Origin: Salinimicrobium sp035607535
GTDB taxonomy: Bacteria; Bacteroidota; Bacteroidia; Flavobacteriales; Flavobacteriaceae
DNA: 64,000 bases
Direction of reading: 5' to 3'
NCBI RefSeq assembly: GCF_035607535.1
Contig: NZ_JAYDZX010000015.1
Span: 30,755 to 94,754, forward strand
The position numbers and the translations under genes were made by a program. Positions 1-7,756 of the stretch are shown piece after piece (positions within the stretch are counted from its first letter, which is position 1; each line of letters begins with the position of its first letter). Below the pieces are notes generated by a model, which was not told the DNA's origin, ran no database searches, and worked only from the letters and a program-made list of their open reading frames with translations.

Positions 1-500
1 GTCGTATCGAAACTGGTGTTGCTAACACTGGAGATCCTGTAGAGATCATTGGTATGGGAGCTGGAAAACTTACTTCTACTATTACAGGAGTTGAGATGTT
101 CCGTAAGATCCTTGACAGAGGTGAAGCTGGTGATAACGTTGGTATCCTTCTAAGAGGTATTGAAAAGAGCCAGATCTCTCGTGGTATGGTAATCACTAAG
201 CCAGGATCTGTAACTCCACACGCTAAATTCAAAGCTGAGGTTTATATCCTTAAAAAAGAAGAAGGTGGACGTCACACTCCATTCCACAACAACTACCGTC
301 CACAGTTCTACGTTCGTACAACTGACGTGACAGGAACAATTAACCTTCCTGAAGGAGTTGAAATGGTAATGCCAGGTGATAACCTTACTATTACTGTTGA
401 TCTTATCCAGCCAATCGCAATGAACGTTGGTCTACGTTTCGCTATCCGTGAAGGTGGTAGAACTGTAGGTGCTGGTCAGGTAACTGAAATCCTTGACTAA
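1..500 (+). CDS. tuf: Elongation factor Tu, C-terminal part (partial)
   Basis: The reading frame enters from the left edge (first complete codon at base 3) and stops at 500, giving 165 residues. It covers the end of domain II and all of domain III of EF-Tu, the GTPase that brings aminoacyl-tRNA to the ribosome. Visible family hallmarks are HTPFHNNYRPQFYVRTTDVT, the VEMVMPGDN segment and the ending GRTVGAGQVTEI. The GTP-binding domain lies outside the window. An ATG at 54 is internal and is not the start. tRNA-Trp and secE follow, the usual arrangement in Bacteroidota. Identification is certain; only the 5' end is missing. Confidence 0.98.
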   Translation, partial: RIETGVANTGDPVEIIGMGAGKLTSTITGVEMFRKILDRGEAGDNVGILLRGIEKSQISRGMVITKPGSVTPHAKFKAEVYILKKEEGGRHTPFHNNYRPQFYVRTTDVTGTINLPEGVEMVMPGDNLTITVDLIQPIAMNVGLRFAIREGGRTVGAGQVTEILD

Positions 501-524
501 TTAGAGTCTGAATTTATAAAGTTG

Positions 525-548
525 AGGTATTCACCACGGTGAATACCT
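525..548. promoter_or_regulatory. Perfect palindrome between tuf and tRNA-Trp
   Basis: AGGTATTCACC (525-535) and its exact reverse complement (538-548) are separated by two bases. The hairpin lies 24 bp after the tuf stop and 12 bp before the tRNA. No strong T-run follows, so an RNA processing or mRNA 3'-end stabilising structure is more likely than a simple terminator. Function is inferred. Confidence 0.5.
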
Positions 549-560
549 TGACTTGTATTT

Positions 561-633
561 ACGGGTTTAGCTCAGTTGGTAGAGCACTGGTCTCCAAAAC
601 CAGGTGTCGGGAGTTCGAGTCTCTCAACCCGTG
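561..633 (+). tRNA. tRNA-Trp (anticodon CCA)
   Basis: A complete cloverleaf folds: acceptor ACGGGTT (561-567) pairs with AACCCGT (626-632), the anticodon stem CTGGT/ACCAG encloses loop CTCCAAA with anticodon CCA at 594-596, and the T-arm carries TTCGAGT. The discriminator base is G633, and CCA is not encoded. Its place between tuf and secE is typical for Bacteroidota and suggests processing from a shared transcript. Confidence 0.97.
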
Positions 634-772
634 CACAAAAGAGTGGTCGTATAAAAACCTCTTTTTCAAAACAATATTGATCAACTACATGGCCACCGAA
701 TTCTTTCCGAAGAAAGGGGTAGTAAAACGGGAGCCTGCGCTTAATAAATATTGAGCGGAAAAATTAAATACC

Positions 773-970
773 ATGGCAGGAATAGCAAATTACATTTCGG
801 AGTCCTATAATGAATTGAAGAATCACGTTACCTGGCCTACCTGGGCAGAAGCTCAAAGGTTAACTGTAGTGGTAGCTGTGTTCTCTATAATCTTCGCATT
901 ATTGATCTGGGGTGTGGATACTGTGTTTAGCGGTGTGATAGAGCAATATTTTGAATGGATTAAATCGTAA
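773..970 (+). CDS. secE: Preprotein translocase subunit SecE
   Basis: A 65-residue short-form SecE, the clamp subunit of the SecYEG inner-membrane protein channel. An amphipathic N-terminal stretch carries the conserved VTWPTWAEAQ segment (equivalent to the usual WPT/S motif). One transmembrane helix follows at about residues 29-52, then a short tail. It sits between tRNA-Trp and nusG, 11 bp ahead of nusG, as in nearly all bacteria. Length matches the single-helix SecE of most bacteria outside the enterics. Confidence 0.96.
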   Translation: MAGIANYISESYNELKNHVTWPTWAEAQRLTVVVAVFSIIFALLIWGVDTVFSGVIEQYFEWIKS

Positions 971-981
971 GTAGTATTGCT

Positions 982-1533
982 ATGGCAGAGGTGAAAGACA
1001 AAAAATGGTATGTAGTTCGTGCCGTAAGCGGACAGGAGAATAAAGTAAAGGAATATATTGAGCGCGAGATCGCTCATGAAGGTCTTGAAGATTTTATTGA
1101 ACAGGTTCTTGTGCCAACAGAAAAAGTCATTCAAATAAGGAATGGCAAAAAGGTAAATAAGGAGCGTGTTTACTTCCCCGGATATGTTATGATCCTTGCC
1201 AATATTGGTGGTGAGATCCCTCACATTATCAAATCTATAAATGGTGTTATCGGGTTTTTAGGAGAGACAAAAGGAGGAGATCCTGTGCCTCTAAGAAAAT
1301 CTGAAGTTAACCGCATGCTAGGAAAAGTGGATGAACTTTCTGTGAAGGCAGATAATGTTGCGATTCCATTTACCATTGGTGAAACTATTAAAGTAATTGA
1401 CGGTCCTTTCAACGGTTTCAATGGAACTGTTGAAAAGATCAATGAAGAGAAGCGTAAGCTTGAAGTGATGGTGAAGATCTTTGGTAGAAAGACGCCGCTG
1501 GAGCTTAGCTATATGCAGGTAGAAAAAGTATAA
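982..1533 (+). CDS. nusG: Transcription termination/antitermination factor NusG
   Basis: 183 residues. The N-terminal NGN domain starts WYVVRAVSGQENKVKEYIE and contains the typical FPGYVMI segment. The C-terminal KOW domain (about residues 130-183) carries VIDGPFNGFNGTVEKI. NusG binds RNA polymerase and couples it to Rho or ribosomes. It lies between secE and the ribosomal protein genes, consistent with one operon. The 76-bp gap before rplK has no clear terminator. Confidence 0.97.
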   Translation: MAEVKDKKWYVVRAVSGQENKVKEYIEREIAHEGLEDFIEQVLVPTEKVIQIRNGKKVNKERVYFPGYVMILANIGGEIPHIIKSINGVIGFLGETKGGDPVPLRKSEVNRMLGKVDELSVKADNVAIPFTIGETIKVIDGPFNGFNGTVEKINEEKRKLEVMVKIFGRKTPLELSYMQVEKV

Positions 1534-1609
1534 TAACTGTTACACTATATATTTTTGGATAGTTTTAGTATGCTTCCACTAACAAAACTATCATCTTAAA
1601 ATTAATAAA

Positions 1610-2047
1610 ATGGCAAAAGAAGTAAGTAAGGTTGTTAAGTTACAAGTTCGCGGAGGTGCTGCTAACCCATCACCACCAGTTGGACCAGCTTTAGGTGCTG
1701 CCGGAGTTAATATCATGGAATTCTGTAAGCAATTTAACGGAAGAACCCAGGATAAGCAGGGTAAAGTATTGCCTGTTGTAATTACAGTTTATAAGGATAA
1801 GTCTTTTGATTTTGTAATTAAAACTCCACCGGCTGCAGTTCAGATCATGGAAGCTGCGAAGACTAAAAAAGGTTCTGGTGAACCAAACCGTAAAAAAGTA
1901 GCTAGTGTTTCTTGGGATCAGGTAAGAGCCATTGCTGAAGATAAGATGCAGGATCTAAACGCATTCACAATTGAGTCTGCGATGAAGATGGTGGCAGGAA
2001 CAGCAAGATCTATGGGAATTACTGTAAAAGGACAAGCACCTTTTTAA
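1610..2047 (+). CDS. rplK: 50S ribosomal protein L11
   Basis: 145 residues, full length. The proline-rich GGAANPSPPVGPALGAAGVN segment near the N-terminus and the RNA-binding C-terminal domain ending in MGITVKG are diagnostic. L11 forms the GTPase-associated centre with 23S rRNA and L10/L12. It is the first gene of the rplK-rplA-rplJ-rplL set, with 18 bp to rplA. The start ATG is preceded by an A/T-rich leader without Shine-Dalgarno, normal for this phylum. Confidence 0.98.
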   Translation: MAKEVSKVVKLQVRGGAANPSPPVGPALGAAGVNIMEFCKQFNGRTQDKQGKVLPVVITVYKDKSFDFVIKTPPAAVQIMEAAKTKKGSGEPNRKKVASVSWDQVRAIAEDKMQDLNAFTIESAMKMVAGTARSMGITVKGQAPF

Positions 2048-2065
2048 TCCAAAAAGAAATTAAAA

Positions 2066-2764
2066 ATGGCAAGATTGACTAAAAAGCAAAAGGAAGCACA
2101 GTCTAAACTTGAAAAAGGTAAAACTTATTCGGTTGCAGAAGCTTCAGCTTTAATAAAAGAGATTACCAACGTAAATTTTGATCCTTCTGTAGATATCGCC
2201 GTTCGTTTGAACGTTGATCCCCGTAAGGCAAATCAAATGGTGCGTGGCGTAGTTACCCTACCACACGGTACAGGTAAAGACGTGAAGGTTTTGGCTCTTG
2301 TTACTCCAGATAAGGAGGCAGAAGCTAAAGAAGCCGGTGCAGATTATGTTGGTTTAGACGAGTACCTTGATAAGATCAAAGGTGGCTGGACAGATGTTGA
2401 TGTGATCATCACTATGCCTAGTGTTATGGGTAAATTAGGACCCCTTGGACGGGTTCTTGGACCAAGAGGTTTGATGCCTAACCCTAAGACCGGAACAGTA
2501 ACTATGGATGTGGCTAAAGCTGTGTCTGATGTTAAAGCCGGTAAGATCGACTTCAAAGTAGATAAGACAGGTATTGTTCACGCTGGTATTGGAAAGGCTT
2601 CATTTGAGGCAGATAAAATAGCAGGAAACGCAAGAGAATTATTAACTACCCTGGTAAAATTGAAACCTACGGCTGCTAAAGGTGTATACATTAAAAGTAT
2701 CCACATGTCTAGCACTATGAGTCCTAGTGTTGAGATCGATACTAAAAGGTTCACTGAGCAATAA
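2066..2764 (+). CDS. rplA: 50S ribosomal protein L1
   Basis: 232 residues, full length. The L1 signature is visible as MGKLGPLGRVLGPRGLMPNP, followed by KTGTVTMDVAKAV. L1 forms the mobile stalk at the ribosomal E site and often represses its own operon by binding mRNA. It is separated from rplJ by only 12 bp, so translation is probably coupled. Confidence 0.98.
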   Translation: MARLTKKQKEAQSKLEKGKTYSVAEASALIKEITNVNFDPSVDIAVRLNVDPRKANQMVRGVVTLPHGTGKDVKVLALVTPDKEAEAKEAGADYVGLDEYLDKIKGGWTDVDVIITMPSVMGKLGPLGRVLGPRGLMPNPKTGTVTMDVAKAVSDVKAGKIDFKVDKTGIVHAGIGKASFEADKIAGNARELLTTLVKLKPTAAKGVYIKSIHMSSTMSPSVEIDTKRFTEQ

Positions 2765-2776
2765 TATTATTGGATT

Positions 2777-3298
2777 ATGACAAGAGAAGAAAAATCAAGA
2801 GTAATTGAAGATTTAACTGCCCAGTTAGCTGATAATACGACTATTTACCTGGCCGATATTTCTGGCTTGAACGCCTTGAATACATCAAATTTGCGCAGAG
2901 CTTGTTTTAAAGCTAACGTAAAACTTGCGGTAGTTAAAAACACACTTTTGGCTAAAGCCATGGAGAGTTCAGATAAAGATTTTGGAGATCTTCCTTCAAC
3001 TTTGAAGGGAAATACTTCCATCATGTTCTCTGATACAGGAAATGCACCGGCCAAAGTAATTAAAGAATTCAGAAAAAAATCTGACCGTCCTTTACTAAAA
3101 GGCGCGTTTATTGAAGAGGCTATCTTCATTGGAGATGATAAACTAGATACTCTGGTTAGCATCAAATCTAAAGAAGAAGTTATTGGAGATATTGTTGGAT
3201 TACTACAATCACCTGCCAAAAATGTTATTTCGGCACTTAAATCTGGTGGTGGTAAACTTGCAGGAATTCTTAAGACCCTTTCTGAAAAGGAAGGATAA
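2777..3298 (+). CDS. rplJ: 50S ribosomal protein L10
   Basis: 173 residues. The N-terminal RNA-binding domain shows the typical NTLLAKAME segment after VVKN, and the helical C-terminus recruits L7/L12 dimers. L10 anchors the ribosomal stalk. The short gap to rplA leaves no room for the separate L10-binding leader found in some phyla, so any leader would lie further upstream. Confidence 0.97.
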   Translation: MTREEKSRVIEDLTAQLADNTTIYLADISGLNALNTSNLRRACFKANVKLAVVKNTLLAKAMESSDKDFGDLPSTLKGNTSIMFSDTGNAPAKVIKEFRKKSDRPLLKGAFIEEAIFIGDDKLDTLVSIKSKEEVIGDIVGLLQSPAKNVISALKSGGGKLAGILKTLSEKEG

Positions 3299-3355
3299 TT
3301 TAGTACGCACTTTTTAACAAACATAAATTACATTACATTTTAAAAACGATAGAAA

Positions 3356-3733
3356 ATGGCAGATTTAAAAGATTTCGCAGAACAATTGGTTAACTTGACA
3401 GTAAAAGAAGTTAATGAGTTAGCTGATATTTTAAAAGAAGAATACGGGATTGAGCCTGCTGCTGCAGCTGTTGCTGTTGCTGGTGGTGCTGCCGCTGGTG
3501 GTGAAGAAGCCGCTGAAGAGCAGTCTGAATTTGACGTAATCCTTAAAGCTCCGGGTGGATCAAAACTAGCCGTAGTGAAATTAGTAAAAGAACTTACCGG
3601 TCTTGGCTTGAAAGATGCTAAAGAATTGGTAGATGGTGCTCCAAAACCAGTAAAAGAGGGAGTTTCTAAAGACGAAGCTGAAGCATTAAAAGCACAGTTA
3701 GAAGAAGCAGGAGCTGAGGTTGAGCTTAAGTAA
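3356..3733 (+). CDS. rplL: 50S ribosomal protein L7/L12
   Basis: 125 residues. It has an N-terminal dimerisation domain, an Ala/Gly-rich hinge (about residues 38-55) and the factor-binding C-terminal domain with KLAVVKLVKELTGLGLKDAK and LVDGAPKPVKEGV. It forms the multicopy ribosomal stalk that recruits translational GTPases. A 57-bp gap separates it from rplJ. A strong hairpin lies just after its stop, before rpoB. Confidence 0.98.
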   Translation: MADLKDFAEQLVNLTVKEVNELADILKEEYGIEPAAAAVAVAGGAAAGGEEAAEEQSEFDVILKAPGGSKLAVVKLVKELTGLGLKDAKELVDGAPKPVKEGVSKDEAEALKAQLEEAGAEVELK

Positions 3734-3755
3734 GCTAAACCCACACACTAATATA

Positions 3756-3794
3756 GGTTTAGACCCGGAGATTAGGTTCTCTGAGGTCTAAACC
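3756..3794 (+). promoter_or_regulatory. Strong hairpin in the rplL-rpoB gap (attenuator/processing site)
   Basis: GGTTTAGACC (3756-3765) pairs exactly with GGTCTAAACC (3785-3794). The stem continues inward with CGGAGA/TCTCTG (one G-T wobble), giving about 16 pairs and a small loop. There is no proper T-run (ATTTTGCG follows), so partial termination or RNase processing between ribosomal and polymerase genes is the likely role. This is inferred by analogy with rplL-rpoB regions elsewhere. Confidence 0.6.
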
Positions 3795-3865
3795 ATTTTG
3801 CGTATATAAACATTTCCTGTTTATTTCGCACACCTTTTTATATAATAACATAATTCCGTCCATTG

Positions 3866-6800
3866 ATGTTAGCAACGCAAACTGAAAGATTGAGTTTCTC
3901 TTCTGTAAAGAACAGGCCTGCTTACCCCGACTTTCTGGATATCCAGATCAAGTCATTCCAGGACTTCTTTCAATTAGAAACGAAATCAGAAGAAAGAGGA
4001 AATGAAGGGTTATACAATACCTTCATGGAGAACTTTCCAATTACGGACACCCGTAACCAATTCGTACTAGAATTTTTAGACTATTTTGTGGACCCGCCGC
4101 GATACTCCCTGCAGGAATGTATTGAGCGTGGATTGACCTATAGTGTACCGCTTAAAGCACGGTTAAAGCTTTACTGTACAGATCCGGAACATGAGGATTT
4201 TGAAACTATTGTTCAGGATGTGTACCTTGGGACAATTCCTTACATGACCCCAAGCGGGACCTTTTGTATCAATGGAGCTGAGCGCGTAGTCGTTTCTCAG
4301 TTGCACCGGTCTCCCGGAGTATTCTTTGGACAATCCTTCCATGCAAACGGAACGAAACTCTATTCTGCCCGTGTAATTCCTTTTAAAGGATCCTGGATTG
4401 AATTTGCTACCGATATCAATAGCGTAATGTACGCGTATATCGATAGGAAGAAAAAATTACCTGTTACTACTCTTTTCCGCGCCATTGGTTTTGAGCGCGA
4501 TAAAGATATTCTGGAGATCTTTGACCTTGCAGAAGAGGTTAAAGTTTCCAAAACCGGACTTAAGAAGGTCCTTGGCCGTAAACTGGCTGCGCGTGTATTG
4601 AACACCTGGTATGAAGATTTTGTAGATGAAGATACTGGAGAGGTTGTTTCAATCGAGCGAAATGAGATCATTCTTGACCGTGATACTGTTCTTGAAAAAG
4701 AACACATTGAAGAGATCGTAGAAACCGGATCAAAAACTATTCTTCTTCACAAGGAAGATAACCAGACCGGAGATTACGCTATCATTCACAATACATTACA
4801 AAAAGACCCGACCAACTCCGAAAAGGAAGCGGTTGAGCATATATACCGTCAACTTCGTAACGCAGAACCACCAGATGAGGAAACTGCACGCGGAATCATT
4901 GATAAACTGTTCTTCTCAGACCAGCGTTACAACCTTGGGGAAGTAGGTCGTTACAGAATGAACAAAAAACTTGGTCTTGATATTGCCATGGATAAGCAGG
5001 TGCTTACCCGTGAGGATATCATTACCATCGTAAAATACCTTATTGAGCTTATCAACTCAAAGGCAGAGGTTGATGATATCGACCACTTGTCTAACCGTCG
5101 TGTAAGAACAGTAGGAGAGCAGCTGTCTCAGCAGTTTGGAGTAGGTTTAGCCCGTATGGCACGTACTATCCGTGAAAGGATGAATGTTCGTGACAACGAG
5201 GTGTTTACTCCAATTGATTTGATCAATGCGAAGACCTTGTCTTCTGTGATCAACTCTTTCTTTGGAACCAACCAGCTGTCTCAGTTCATGGATCAAACGA
5301 ATCCGCTGGCAGAGATCACTCACAAGCGTCGTCTTTCGGCTCTTGGACCCGGAGGTTTGTCCAGAGAGAGAGCAGGTTTTGAGGTACGTGACGTTCACTA
5401 CACTCACTATGGTAGACTTTGTCCTATTGAAACTCCAGAAGGTCCGAATATCGGTCTTATTTCTTCACTTTCAGCCTATGCTAAAGTGAATTCTATGGGA
5501 TTCCTGGAAACTCCTTACCGTGAAGTTGTAAACGGAAAAGTAAATGTTACCGAGGAGCCAAGATATTTAAGTGCCGAAGAGGAAGAAGAGAAAATGATCG
5601 CCCAGGCGAACATTGCAATGAGTGATGACGGTACTATTGAGGCAGATAGAGTAATTGCCCGTGAGGAAGGTGACTTCCCTGTTGTAGAGCCAACCCAGGT
5701 TCACTATATGGATGTTGCTCCAAACCAGATCGCTTCTATTTCAGCTTCGTTGATTCCATTTTTGGAGCACGATGATGCGAACCGTGCCCTGATGGGATCG
5801 AACATGATGCGCCAGGCCGTACCTCTTTTAAGAGTGGATTCTCCAATTGTGGGTACCGGACTGGAAAGACAGGTTGCTACAGATTCGCGCGTTTTGATCA
5901 ATGCTGAAGGAGATGGAACTGTAGAGTATGTTGACGCACAAAAGATCGTGATCAAGTACGACAGGACTGAAGAAGAGCGTATGGTAAGCTTTGATTCAGA
6001 TTCTAAGACTTACGAGCTTGTAAAATTCAGAAAGACCAACCAGGGTACTTCAATCAACCTGAAGCCTATCGTAAGAGTAGGAGACAGGGTGAGCAAAGGC
6101 CAGGTGCTTTGTCAGGGTTATGCTACCGAGGCTGGGGAACTTGCTCTTGGACGTAACATGAAGGTTGCCTTCATGCCATGGAAAGGGTACAACTTCGAGG
6201 ATGCGATCGTAATCTCAGAAAATGTGGTAAGAAATGACATTTTCACCTCTATTCACATCGATGAGTATTCTCTTGAAGTAAGGGATACCAAGCTTGGGAA
6301 CGAAGAATTGACAAATGACATTCCAAACGTTTCTGAAGAGGCTACTAAAGACCTTGATGAAAATGGAATGATAAGAATTGGTGCCGAAGTTAAGCCGGGA
6401 GATATTTTAATTGGTAAGATTACTCCAAAAGGAGAAAGCGATCCTACTCCTGAAGAAAAACTTCTTAGAGCGATCTTTGGTGACAAGGCAGGTGATGTGA
6501 AAGATGCTTCTCTTAAAGCTTCTCCATCTTTGAGAGGTGTGGTGATCGACAAGAAATTGTTTGCCCGCGCCATTAAGGATAAGCGTAAGAGAGCTCAGGA
6601 CAAGGAAGATGTTGCGGCACTTGAGAAAAAATACGAAGCTAAATTTGCCATTTTAAAGTCTGAACTGGTAGATAAATTGTTCGCGATCATTGGTGGAAAA
6701 ACCGCTCAGGGAGTTATGAACGACCTTGGCGAGGAGATCCTTCCAAAAGGTAAGAAGTACACTCAGAAAATGCTTAATGCAGTTGATGATTACACTCACC

Positions 6801-7678
6801 TTACCCAGGGAACATGGACCACAGATGAACACCTTAATGCCTTAGTTGCAGATCTTCTTCACAACTATCGTATTAAAGAGAATGACATTCAGGGTAATTT
6901 AAGAAGAGAGAAATTCACTATTTCTGTAGGGGATGAACTTCCTTCAGGTATTATCAAACTTGCTAAAGTTTATATCGCTAAGAAGCGTAAGCTTAAAGTA
7001 GGGGATAAGATGGCCGGTCGTCACGGTAACAAAGGTATTGTTGCCCGTATCGTTCGCCAGGAAGATATGCCTTTCCTTGAAGATGGTACGCCTGTTGATA
7101 TCGTGTTGAACCCACTAGGGGTACCGTCACGTATGAACATTGGGCAGATCTATGAAACTGTTCTTGGATGGGCCGGACAAAAATTAGGTAGAAAGTTTGC
7201 TACTCCAATTTTTGACGGTGCAACTATAGACCAGATCAATGAGTTGACAGATGAAGCCGGAATTCCAAGATTCGGTCACACTTATCTATATGATGGTGGA
7301 ACCGGAGATCGTTTTGACCAGCCTGCAACCGTTGGTGTGATCTACATGCTTAAGTTGGGTCACATGATCGATGATAAGATGCACGCACGTTCTATCGGGC
7401 CATACTCATTGATCACCCAGCAGCCTCTTGGAGGTAAAGCCCAGTTTGGAGGTCAGCGATTTGGAGAGATGGAAGTGTGGGCGCTTGAAGCCTATGGTGC
7501 TTCAGCAACCTTACGTGAGATCTTGACAGTGAAGTCTGATGATGTAATAGGAAGAGCCAAGACATATGAAGCCATTGTAAAAGGTGAGCCAATGCCAGAA
7601 CCGGGACTACCTGAATCTTTCAACGTATTGATGCATGAATTGAAAGGTCTGGGATTAGATATTAGATTAGAAGAATAA
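3866..7678 (+). CDS. rpoB: RNA polymerase beta subunit
   Basis: 1270 residues, the usual length in Bacteroidota. The start is taken at the ATG at 3866; an in-frame TTG lies just before it. Diagnostic regions include the rifampicin-pocket stretch (FFGTNQLSQFMDQTNPLAEI, then HKRRLSALGPGGL), the IETPEGPNIGLI motif and the C-terminal clamp region around GGKAQFGGQRFGEMEVWALE. It forms the catalytic core of RNA polymerase with RpoC. It follows rplL after 130 bp and precedes rpoC by 78 bp. No truncation or unusual residue was noticed. Confidence 0.98.
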   Translation: MLATQTERLSFSSVKNRPAYPDFLDIQIKSFQDFFQLETKSEERGNEGLYNTFMENFPITDTRNQFVLEFLDYFVDPPRYSLQECIERGLTYSVPLKARLKLYCTDPEHEDFETIVQDVYLGTIPYMTPSGTFCINGAERVVVSQLHRSPGVFFGQSFHANGTKLYSARVIPFKGSWIEFATDINSVMYAYIDRKKKLPVTTLFRAIGFERDKDILEIFDLAEEVKVSKTGLKKVLGRKLAARVLNTWYEDFVDEDTGEVVSIERNEIILDRDTVLEKEHIEEIVETGSKTILLHKEDNQTGDYAIIHNTLQKDPTNSEKEAVEHIYRQLRNAEPPDEETARGIIDKLFFSDQRYNLGEVGRYRMNKKLGLDIAMDKQVLTREDIITIVKYLIELINSKAEVDDIDHLSNRRVRTVGEQLSQQFGVGLARMARTIRERMNVRDNEVFTPIDLINAKTLSSVINSFFGTNQLSQFMDQTNPLAEITHKRRLSALGPGGLSRERAGFEVRDVHYTHYGRLCPIETPEGPNIGLISSLSAYAKVNSMGFLETPYREVVNGKVNVTEEPRYLSAEEEEEKMIAQANIAMSDDGTIEADRVIAREEGDFPVVEPTQVHYMDVAPNQIASISASLIPFLEHDDANRALMGSNMMRQAVPLLRVDSPIVGTGLERQVATDSRVLINAEGDGTVEYVDAQKIVIKYDRTEEERMVSFDSDSKTYELVKFRKTNQGTSINLKPIVRVGDRVSKGQVLCQGYATEAGELALGRNMKVAFMPWKGYNFEDAIVISENVVRNDIFTSIHIDEYSLEVRDTKLGNEELTNDIPNVSEEATKDLDENGMIRIGAEVKPGDILIGKITPKGESDPTPEEKLLRAIFGDKAGDVKDASLKASPSLRGVVIDKKLFARAIKDKRKRAQDKEDVAALEKKYEAKFAILKSELVDKLFAIIGGKTAQGVMNDLGEEILPKGKKYTQKMLNAVDDYTHLTQGTWTTDEHLNALVADLLHNYRIKENDIQGNLRREKFTISVGDELPSGIIKLAKVYIAKKRKLKVGDKMAGRHGNKGIVARIVRQEDMPFLEDGTPVDIVLNPLGVPSRMNIGQIYETVLGWAGQKLGRKFATPIFDGATIDQINELTDEAGIPRFGHTYLYDGGTGDRFDQPATVGVIYMLKLGHMIDDKMHARSIGPYSLITQQPLGGKAQFGGQRFGEMEVWALEAYGASATLREILTVKSDDVIGRAKTYEAIVKGEPMPEPGLPESFNVLMHELKGLGLDIRLEE

Positions 7679-7756
7679 AAGAGTCACCAGTGGACAGTAA
7701 GCAGTATCCGGTTCGAATACTGCTTATTGAAAACTGATTACTACATAAAAAGTATT

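Noticed and set aside
539..754. 71-codon frame over tRNA-Trp
   Set aside because: It translates the tRNA gene itself and intergenic DNA; no protein-like features.
2765..2776. Separate L10 leader between rplA and rplJ
   Set aside because: The gap is only 12 bp, too short to hold the structured leader.
3340..3744. 134-codon minus-strand frame opposite rplL
   Set aside because: Ser/Ala-rich shadow caused by the codon use of rplL; no family resemblance.
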